A stretch of DNA of 10,554 nt from Planctomycetota bacterium (GTDB taxonomy: Bacteria; Planctomycetota; Phycisphaerae; Sedimentisphaerales; SM23-30). The notes below the pieces were generated by a model. That model worked only from the letters and a program-made list of their open reading frames with translations. It made no database searches and was not told where the DNA came from. A program made the translations under genes and the position numbers. Positions 5,128 through 10,554 of the stretch are shown piece after piece. The stretch spans positions 1 to 10,554 of the forward strand of contig JAKJEP010000027.1 in NCBI GenBank assembly GCA_022705365.1, in the 5' to 3' direction. The stretch's first letter is position 1. The number at the start of each line of letters is the position of its first letter.

Positions 5128-7371
5128 ATGAGTAAGATGATAATGAAAAGTATGATTGTCCTTGCGGTGGTCCTGTTGCTGGGATCAACGGCAATGGCAG
5201 CAGATGTAATCAGTGTTAATTTACAGGGAACCGGTGCCGCGGTTGGAACCCAAACCGCCGGCGCAGAGCCGGCCGGGAACTGGAACGACTATACAGGCAC
5301 GTCCGGGTCCATGGCTTTGGTGGACGATGATGACGCTGCCACAACTGCTTCGTTTGCATTTTCCAGTTCGGGCGACGCCACTGCATGGGCCGGTGGAGCT
5401 GACATTCCCGGTGATCCGGGCAGCTCCGCGATGCTGACCGGCCATATCTATGCAGCAGCCGGGACTACTCTAAGTGGTGCTTTCACCGGGATTCCCTATG
5501 CGAAGTATGATCTCTATGTCTATTACAGCAGCTCGGCGGTAACGAATACCCAGACTTTTACCCTTCGGGGCACAGCAACGTCCCTGAACGGCTATGAGGT
5601 CGCCGGGACAGATACCGCTTTAGTGGAATCGGATGGTACCATCAATGGAAACTATGTGGTCTTCCGGGGTTTGACGGCTGCCAATGTAACGGTGGATGCC
5701 ACGGCTGCTGCCGGTTTTGTTTACATGAATGGTTTCCAGATCGTGGTCTATACGCCGAAATTGGCGTTGCCATCTCCCTGGAATGGAAAAACGAACGTTG
5801 ATCCCGAGGTAACCCTGACCTGGGTAAGACCTTTTGAAGCGACGAATGTCACCTATGATGTATATTTACAGACAAATACGAATTTTGTGACTCCGGTCGC
5901 TTCCGGCCAGACTCCGGAGAGCTATAATCCGGATCCGGATCTGGAGTATAGTAGAACCTATTATTGGCGGGTGGATACACATGCTGCCGGTCTGGATATT
6001 ACCGGCGCTACGTGGACCTTTACTACCATGGACGCGCCTGCATCCTACATTGAAGGGGGTGTGATTAGTGTGAATTTTTATGACGATCCTGAGGGTGTGC
6101 CGGTTGGCGCTAATGAAGCCGGCGTGGTGCAGGTAGGAAACTGGACTGACTGGAATATCAAAGCCACTGCCGCTATGTCCGCCTTGAAAAACGAGCAGGG
6201 CAACCCGACAACGGCCGGCGGAACCATCGCTGGCGGGGCTGATTCGTATGCGGTTGCTAACGGTATGGGTAATCCGGGTGATTATGCCCTGATAGCTAGT
6301 CATTGGTATACAGCCGGGAGTAGTACCGTCGCACTTACGGGTATTCCGTATGCCGCCTATGACCTGTATGTGTACTATAATGCCTTGGTAAATACACAGT
6401 CCTACACTATTCGCGGCACCTCGAATTCCTTGATCGGTTTTGATGACGGAACCGCGGACACGGCTTTTGTGGATTCGCAGAATGGCACGGTGGCTGGCAA
6501 TTATGTCTTATTCAAGGGTTTAACAGCCTCGGATATAACGATTGACGCCAGCCCGGTTGCCAGTGCCTATTCGTACTTCAACGGTTTCCAGATTGTTCAA
6601 GTTTGGGATCATGATCCGGCGACCGGTGAAACAGACGTGAGCAAGGACGCGATTCTGACCTGGGGCAATCCCTTTGATGTGATGGACAGTACCTATGATG
6701 TGTATCTGCAGAAAGACACTCCGGATTTTGGCGCGGCGGCCGTTATGGGCCTGGGGGTTACGAGCTATGACCCGGATCCCGATCTGGAAGAAAATAATAC
6801 CCGGTACTACTGGCAGGTGGTAATTCATGCTATGGGCCCCAATCCGGAGTCTCCGGATCCCAATAATCCGGTGTATGATGTGCCGGTGGATATTCCCAGC
6901 CCCGTCTGGTACTTCAACACGGCAGCCCGGGCCATCAATCCCAATCCGGCCAACGGCGCGGTCGAAGTGCATCCCAATGCGATTCTGCACTGGAGCGGCT
7001 TGACCGGTCTGAAGCACGATGTGTATTTCGGCACCGATGCCGCCGCGGTGGCCAATGCCGATATCAACACGGCCGGTATCTATCAGGGCCGGCAGGACGT
7101 GGCGGCTACCAGCTTTGATCCGTATGGTACGGTCTGGATGGACTGGTCCACTACCTACTACTGGCGGATCGATGAAGTGGATGAAGCCACGGAACCGGAT
7201 ACCATTAACGCCGGCTATGTCTGGTCCTTTACCACCATCGTGCCGACCTGTCCGGTACCGCCGATTGGCGATGTCAACAACGACTGCCTGGTTACGCTGG
7301 AGGACCTGGCGGAACTGGCGGCGGACTGGTACACCTGCGGCCGCGTGCCGGTGGAATCCTGCCCGTTTTAA
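5128..7371 (+). CDS. Large secreted modular protein: two SVN/GNW modules, three FnIII-like domains, 4-Cys tail
   Basis: This is a 747-residue exported protein with Shine-Dalgarno GGAGG (5114-5118, spacing 9). The signal peptide is residues 1-25, cut after 'AMA'. Order: SVN/GNW module 1 (26-206), FnIII-like domain (209-302), SVN/GNW module 2 (310-490), FnIII-like domain (493-599) and FnIII-like domain (603-706, 'HDVYFGTD' to 'YYWRIDEV'). The tail (708-747) has D715-x-N717-x-D719, D726 and Cys708, 720, 737 and 745, with the same 12/17/8 spacing as the previous protein. Compared with that protein, the N-terminal 'NPNG' ectodomain is replaced by an extra SVN/GNW module. Matching protein stretches differ at many third codon positions (for example around 4645 and 7018), so this duplication is not recent and the protein sequence has been conserved. 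No enzyme motif is seen. A surface or matrix structural or binding role is inferred. Confidence 0.87.
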   Translation: MSKMIMKSMIVLAVVLLLGSTAMAADVISVNLQGTGAAVGTQTAGAEPAGNWNDYTGTSGSMALVDDDDAATTASFAFSSSGDATAWAGGADIPGDPGSSAMLTGHIYAAAGTTLSGAFTGIPYAKYDLYVYYSSSAVTNTQTFTLRGTATSLNGYEVAGTDTALVESDGTINGNYVVFRGLTAANVTVDATAAAGFVYMNGFQIVVYTPKLALPSPWNGKTNVDPEVTLTWVRPFEATNVTYDVYLQTNTNFVTPVASGQTPESYNPDPDLEYSRTYYWRVDTHAAGLDITGATWTFTTMDAPASYIEGGVISVNFYDDPEGVPVGANEAGVVQVGNWTDWNIKATAAMSALKNEQGNPTTAGGTIAGGADSYAVANGMGNPGDYALIASHWYTAGSSTVALTGIPYAAYDLYVYYNALVNTQSYTIRGTSNSLIGFDDGTADTAFVDSQNGTVAGNYVLFKGLTASDITIDASPVASAYSYFNGFQIVQVWDHDPATGETDVSKDAILTWGNPFDVMDSTYDVYLQKDTPDFGAAAVMGLGVTSYDPDPDLEENNTRYYWQVVIHAMGPNPESPDPNNPVYDVPVDIPSPVWYFNTAARAINPNPANGAVEVHPNAILHWSGLTGLKHDVYFGTDAAAVANADINTAGIYQGRQDVAATSFDPYGTVWMDWSTTYYWRIDEVDEATEPDTINAGYVWSFTTIVPTCPVPPIGDVNNDCLVTLEDLAELAADWYTCGRVPVESCPF
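5203..5745 (+). repeat. SVN/GNW module, copy 1 in the 747-residue protein
   Basis: This encodes residues 26-206, directly after the signal peptide. It begins 'VISVNLQ', includes 'GNWNDYTG' and 'YDLYVYY', and ends 'NGFQIV'. It is closest to the N-terminal part of the copy at 3679. Confidence 0.7.
6055..6597 (+). repeat. SVN/GNW module, copy 2 in the 747-residue protein
   Basis: This encodes residues 310-490. It begins 'VISVNF', includes 'VGNWTDW' and 'YDLYVYY', and ends 'NGFQIV'. Its front half is the most divergent of the three copies. Its back half closely matches the copy at 3679, including a shared stretch AACGGTTTCCAGATTGT. Confidence 0.7.
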
Positions 7372-7399
7372 CGGACAGAGAATGTGATGTTTCGCGAAA

Positions 7400-7467
7400 C
7401 TCGCACGGCTGGCGGCCCATGATGGTTTCCAGCCGTGCGAGGGACGCAGGAGTGTATAAAACTCCTG
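7400..7467 (+). other. Tandem perfect hairpins (13 bp and 7 bp) after the 747-residue protein gene
   Basis: Hairpin 1: CTCGCACGGCTGG (7400-7412) pairs perfectly with 7429-7441 around a 16-base loop. Hairpin 2: CAGGAGT (7447-7453) pairs with ACTCCTG (7461-7467) around a 7-base loop. A-rich sequence follows, so the U-tract of an intrinsic terminator is missing on this strand. It begins 28 bases after the stop codon. Likely roles are transcript end protection, or processing that separates expression of the genes at 5128 and 7602. Confidence 0.55.
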
Positions 7468-7477
7468 GTAAAAAAAG

Positions 7478-7496
7478 AAAGGCGGTGATGCGGTAA
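7478..7496 (+). other. Second orphan Shine-Dalgarno-like element with minimal ORF
   Basis: AAAGGCGGTGATG (7478-7490) differs by one base from AAAGGAGGTGATG at 2532-2544. Here the ATG opens only ATG-CGG-TAA (7488-7496). T-rich sequence (about 7520-7560) then leads to the true Shine-Dalgarno of the gene at 7602. Confidence 0.2.
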
Positions 7497-7601
7497 AGAA
7501 AAGTTGAGGAAGAAATGTGTGTGTTTTTAGTGTTTTTGGTTTTGTTTTTTTAATTGGTTTGGCAAAGTCGTGTGAACTTTGTCCAACGGAGGAAAATGAA
7601 A

Positions 7602-8306
7602 ATGAAAATGAAGAGATGTATGGTTTTGTTTCTATTGATTGTTTTGTCAAGTGGAGTAGCTTCGGCAGCTATCAACGACACCTGGAATCTTTCCGATGAG
7701 TACACTGGTACCGTCAATCCGGATGGCGTCTGGTTGTATGGCATGCTGGACTTTACCTACGGTGTACCGCAGTTTCTGGTGTATGAGAATAATCACACCC
7801 TAGTATCCGGAACCGGCGAGGTGGTCCAGTTTTGGGCCTGGCTCCAAGATATCGATCGGGATCAATATGGCGCGGTGAATCACAATACCTCCGATCATGA
7901 CGTAGCTAGCTGGGGCTTTCACTGGAAAGCAAACGGGATCAACATCCAAAGCGGTGGTTATGCTGCTACTTATTCCAGTGTCGCTTTTGTCGCTCCCGAA
8001 ACAGGGCAGTATCAATTTGATGCTGCTTTTGAAAGCATGACGGACGGCAAAGGTACTACGGTTTGGTTCACAATGCCTGATTTTTCCGCACCCTGGAGCG
8101 CGGCATTGGATGCTTATGGCGGGGCCAATGTGGTCGCCCCTTTTAACGGTACCGTGGCTTTAAATGCCGGTGAAACCGTTTATTTCTCCAATTCGCCCGG
8201 TAGTACGATGGTTGATTTTAGTTGTGTAGTTACGCAAGTTCCCGAACCGCTGACGATGAGCCTGCTGGCTATCGGCGGCCTGGCGCTGGTTCGTCGGCGT
8301 CGCTAA
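7602..8306 (+). CDS. PEP-CTERM sorting-domain protein with the same ectodomain as the protein at 1725
   Basis: This is a 234-residue exported protein. The signal peptide runs to about residue 22 ('GVASA'). Residues 25-208 are a close relative of the ectodomain encoded at 1725 (shared 'YENNHTL', 'GEVVQFW', 'AVNHNT', 'AAFESMTDGKG', 'GETVYFSNSPG'). Residues 213-234 are a classic PEP-CTERM signal: VPEP at 213-216, a hydrophobic helix, then four arginines. PEP-CTERM proteins are processed by exosortase (EpsH family) and usually go to the envelope or an exopolysaccharide-rich matrix; no exosortase gene is in this window. Three in-frame ATGs lie at 7596, 7602 and 7608. I chose 7602 because GGAGG at 7588-7592 is then 9 bases away, as in the gene at 5128; from 7596 the gap would be only 3. 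The reading frame is open further upstream to 7554 with a non-ATG start, which is unlikely. A strong terminator follows. Confidence 0.88.
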   Translation: MKMKRCMVLFLLIVLSSGVASAAINDTWNLSDEYTGTVNPDGVWLYGMLDFTYGVPQFLVYENNHTLVSGTGEVVQFWAWLQDIDRDQYGAVNHNTSDHDVASWGFHWKANGINIQSGGYAATYSSVAFVAPETGQYQFDAAFESMTDGKGTTVWFTMPDFSAPWSAALDAYGGANVVAPFNGTVALNAGETVYFSNSPGSTMVDFSCVVTQVPEPLTMSLLAIGGLALVRRRR

Positions 8307-8345
8307 GAATTAATAACCGTTTCGTATCCTTCAGGATATGAGTAT

Positions 8346-8378
8346 GGGGCAGGCCAAAAAAACCTGCCCCAAATTTTT
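8346..8378 (+). terminator. Strong intrinsic terminator after the PEP-CTERM gene, directly before cotH
   Basis: GGGGCAGG (8346-8353) pairs perfectly with CCTGCCCC (8363-8370) around a 9-base loop, followed by AAATTTTT (8371-8378). It lies 40 bases after the upstream stop codon and ends 22 bases before the next start codon, with the next Shine-Dalgarno at 8388. It may act as an attenuator for the downstream gene. Confidence 0.85.
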
Positions 8379-8400
8379 CTACTATATAAAGGTTTTCAGT

Positions 8401-10554
8401 ATGATTGACAGCACGTTCCGGTACCTTCTGACTAGTATGATCATCCTGGCAGCCATGACGGGATTGGCGGGGGCGGAAACGCCCGGTATCGTCATCAACG
8501 AATTCATGGCCGCCAACGACAGCACCATCGCCGACGGTAACGGACAATATTCCGACTGGATCGAGCTGTACAATAACTCCGGTGCCGCGGTGGACCTGAC
8601 CGGCTGGTTCCTGACCGATGATCCGGATGATTTAACCCGTTGGCCGTTTCCCGCCGGTGTAACGCTGGACGCCGGTGAATATCTGCTCCTCTTTGCCTCC
8701 GGGCAGACCGCGTATCCTTATCTCGATTCCCACGGCTATTATCATACCAATTTTAAACTGGATAAGGACGGGGAGTATCTGGCCCTGGTGGAAAGCGACG
8801 GGCTGACTGTTGCGGATGAGTTCGCCCCCGAATTCCCGGTGCAAACAGATGATGTCTCCTACGGCCGGTGTTCCTTCCCGCCCGCCGAGCCGGTGTGGAC
8901 CTATCTCGATAACCCTACCCCCGGCGCCTCCAACCAGCCGGCCTGCACCGTGCAGGGCTGGCATGCCCCGCTCTTTTCCCATACGCCGGGCGCCTTTGTC
9001 GAACCCTTTTCGCTGACGCTGACCACCACCGATCCCGACGCGGATATTCATTACACTCTCGACGGCTCCATGCCGACCGAAACGTCCGCGCTCTATACCG
9101 CAGCCATTCCCATCAGTCTGACCACGATGGTGCAGGCCCGCCTCTACAGCCCGACCCTGCCCGCCGGCGGCGAGGTGGTGAGCAACGCCTATCTGGCTCT
9201 GGATGCGGATGTGCTGGATTTCAGCTCCAATCTGCCCATCGTTCTGATCGATACCTTCGGTGCGGTATTGGATCCCCAGGTTCCCTTGTCTTTTACCTAT
9301 CAAATGGCCTCTACCGTTTTTATCGATACCTCCGGCAATGGACGGGCCGATATAGCAACGGATCCAACCGATTTTGCCGGCCGGATCGGTATCCGGATTC
9401 GCGGCAACAGTTCTCCCGGACTCTTTGCCAAGCAGCAGTATGCCGTCGAGACATGGGATGAGTTCAACGAAGATAAAAAAGTCTCCATCCTCGGCTTTCC
9501 CCGTGAATCAGACTGGATTCTCAACGGTCCCTATTCCGACAAAACCCTGATGCGGAACTATCTGTCCTATATGTGGAGCAATCGGATCGGCCGCTACGCC
9601 GTGCGAACCCGTTTCGTCGAGGTGTTTCTCAATACCTCCGGCAGCGGCATAATATCCGCCGCCAACTACGACGGCCTGTACGTGTTCATGGAAAAAATCA
9701 AACGGGATGACGACCGTGTGAACATCCAGAAACTGGAACCGGCCGATAACAGCGAACCGGAAATCTCCGGCGGTTATATCCTCAAACGGGACTGGGAAGG
9801 TGCTCATTTTTATACCAGCCTGGGGGTACCGCTGTTATACGAAGAACCCAAACCGGAAACTATTACCCCTCAGCAGGCCGCCTGGATCAAAAACTATTAC
9901 GACAGCTTTGAAACCGTTTTGCACAGCGCGAACTTCACCGATCCGGTGAACGGCTACGCGAAATATATCGATACCGATGCCTTTATCGACAATAATCTGC
10001 TGGTCGAATTAACCCGAAATCTGGACGGCTTCCGCGCCAGCTACTATATGCATAAGGACCGCGGCGGCAAGCTCAATCCCGGTCCGATCTGGGATTATAA
10101 TGTTGCTCTCGGCAACGCCGACTGGGAAAACCGCGCTGATTACCTGCCGGAAGGATGGCGGGTACTCTACGATACCCCCTATAGCGAACGTCAGTGGTAT
10201 CCGCGTCTGTTCGAGGACCCGGAATTCCGGCAAAAATGGGATGATCGATGGGTCGAGCTGCGAAAGGATTTGCTTTCGACCGACCGGCTCATGGCCGATA
10301 TCGATGATGCCGCCGCCCTGCTCCAGGAAGCCCAGGTCCGCAATTTCGCCCGCTGGCCCGTGCTGGGGACCTATGTGGCTTTCAATCCGCCCGGTTACCA
10401 GCAGCGCGATACCTACGAAAAAGAAGTCAACTGGCTGAAGGATTGGGTCCGGACCCGCGTTACCTGGATCGACAACCATATCACCCGCCCGGTCTTCAAC
10501 CAAAACGGCGGCCGGGTCTATAGCGGTTATATCCTGACCATGTCTCTTCCCGAA
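8401..10554 (+). CDS. Secreted lamin-tail-domain and CotH-kinase-family protein (3' end outside window)
   Basis: The frame is open for 718 codons to the window edge. AAAGG (8388-8392) lies 8 bases before ATG 8401. Residues 1-25 are a signal peptide ('GLAGA'). Residues 28-150 are a lamin-tail domain (LTD): 'IVINEFMAAN', 'YSDWIELYN', 'LTGWFLTDD'. Residues 189-265 resemble a chitobiase C-terminal-type (CHB_HEX_C) domain ('ADIHYTLDGSMPT'). Residues 278-690 are the CotH kinase domain: R334-G-N-S-S, 'SDWILNGPYSDKTLMRN' (370-386), 'FVEVFL' and 'GLYVFMEKIKRDDDRV' (425-439). Asp542 ('NLDGF') and Asp565 ('IWDYN') are 23 residues apart, as are the catalytic and metal-binding aspartates of Bacillus CotH as I recall them. 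CotH is an atypical kinase that phosphorylates serines of spore-coat proteins. Secreted CotH proteins of this architecture are common in planctomycetes, but their substrates are unknown. The last residues ('NGGRVYSGYILTMSLPE') look like the start of another chitobiase-like repeat. The adjacent surface proteins are possible substrates or partners (inference). Confidence 0.88.
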   Translation, partial: MIDSTFRYLLTSMIILAAMTGLAGAETPGIVINEFMAANDSTIADGNGQYSDWIELYNNSGAAVDLTGWFLTDDPDDLTRWPFPAGVTLDAGEYLLLFASGQTAYPYLDSHGYYHTNFKLDKDGEYLALVESDGLTVADEFAPEFPVQTDDVSYGRCSFPPAEPVWTYLDNPTPGASNQPACTVQGWHAPLFSHTPGAFVEPFSLTLTTTDPDADIHYTLDGSMPTETSALYTAAIPISLTTMVQARLYSPTLPAGGEVVSNAYLALDADVLDFSSNLPIVLIDTFGAVLDPQVPLSFTYQMASTVFIDTSGNGRADIATDPTDFAGRIGIRIRGNSSPGLFAKQQYAVETWDEFNEDKKVSILGFPRESDWILNGPYSDKTLMRNYLSYMWSNRIGRYAVRTRFVEVFLNTSGSGIISAANYDGLYVFMEKIKRDDDRVNIQKLEPADNSEPEISGGYILKRDWEGAHFYTSLGVPLLYEEPKPETITPQQAAWIKNYYDSFETVLHSANFTDPVNGYAKYIDTDAFIDNNLLVELTRNLDGFRASYYMHKDRGGKLNPGPIWDYNVALGNADWENRADYLPEGWRVLYDTPYSERQWYPRLFEDPEFRQKWDDRWVELRKDLLSTDRLMADIDDAAALLQEAQVRNFARWPVLGTYVAFNPPGYQQRDTYEKEVNWLKDWVRTRVTWIDNHITRPVFNQNGGRVYSGYILTMSLPE

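Noticed and set aside
2635..7371. Dense repeats in the two large genes as a possible mobile element or CRISPR
   Set aside because: The repeats are in-frame protein domains with diverged silent sites. There are no regular short repeats with spacers, terminal inverted repeats or transposase.
7554..7601. Upstream extension of the PEP-CTERM gene to a non-ATG start at 7554
   Set aside because: The extension covers the Shine-Dalgarno GGAGG at 7588-7592 and puts extra residues before a normal signal peptide.
6520..7650. Long antisense reading frame (376 codons, - strand)
   Set aside because: It is a mirror of the 5128 gene frame and extends into its terminator-like region and the next gene. It has no domain, signal peptide or ribosome site, and the + strand proteins are clearly homologous to one another.
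8325..8338. TATCCT-TC-AGGATA palindrome just before the terminator
   Set aside because: The loop would be only 2-4 bases and the stem short. It may bind a protein but there is no support beyond the symmetry.
8632..9303. Antisense reading frame of 223 codons over the cotH gene
   Set aside because: It lies entirely over the conserved LTD and chitobiase-like coding sequence on the + strand. Its composition (G, R, H, I-rich) is typical of an antisense shadow.
10009..10503. Antisense reading frame of 164 codons near the right edge
   Set aside because: It overlaps the catalytic part of the CotH domain in antisense and has no recognisable features.

Overview
The window looks like a bacterial chromosome segment, most likely from the phylum Planctomycetota, class Phycisphaerae (Sedimentisphaerales-like). 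This placement is inferred from the protein types. They include secreted modular proteins ending in a short D-x-N-x-D-C EF-hand-like module, a PEP-CTERM protein, a planctomycete-type 'NPNG.WSYG' ectodomain, and a secreted lamin-tail plus CotH kinase protein. No rRNA or other phylogenetic marker is present to confirm it. All seven genes are on the + strand. No tRNA, rRNA, CRISPR array or insertion sequence was seen.

Layout. 3-512 is the C-terminal end of a radical SAM protein cut by the left edge. 698-1444 is a GntR/FadR-type (FCD) transcriptional regulator. Its AT-rich upstream region carries a candidate promoter and an imperfect palindrome that could be its own operator. 1445-1724 is a 280-base non-coding stretch with inverted repeats and a 7-codon micro-ORF. 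Four exported, mutually related proteins follow in tandem (1725-2495, 2635-4998, 5128-7371, 7602-8306). The right end (8401-10554) is an exported LTD/CotH-kinase protein that runs off the window.

The four tandem proteins are built from a shared kit. The parts are a 'W[DN][FL]...NP.G.W' ectodomain, fibronectin-III-like (FnIII-like) domains, a roughly 180-residue 'SVN...GNW...NGFQIV' module, and one of two tails. Three proteins end in a 4-cysteine EF-hand-like tail with almost invariant cysteine spacing. The fourth has nearly the same ectodomain as the first but ends in a PEP-CTERM sorting signal. The region therefore looks like a family expanded by duplication, domain shuffling and tail swapping.

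Functional picture (inference). These look like cell-surface or extracellular-matrix proteins, possibly binding glycans or each other through Ca2+-binding tails. An atypical secreted kinase of the CotH family is encoded directly downstream. A strong intrinsic terminator lies only 22 bases before the cotH start codon, which suggests its expression depends on read-through. The GntR-type regulator may control itself and perhaps this cluster, but nothing in the sequence proves the link.
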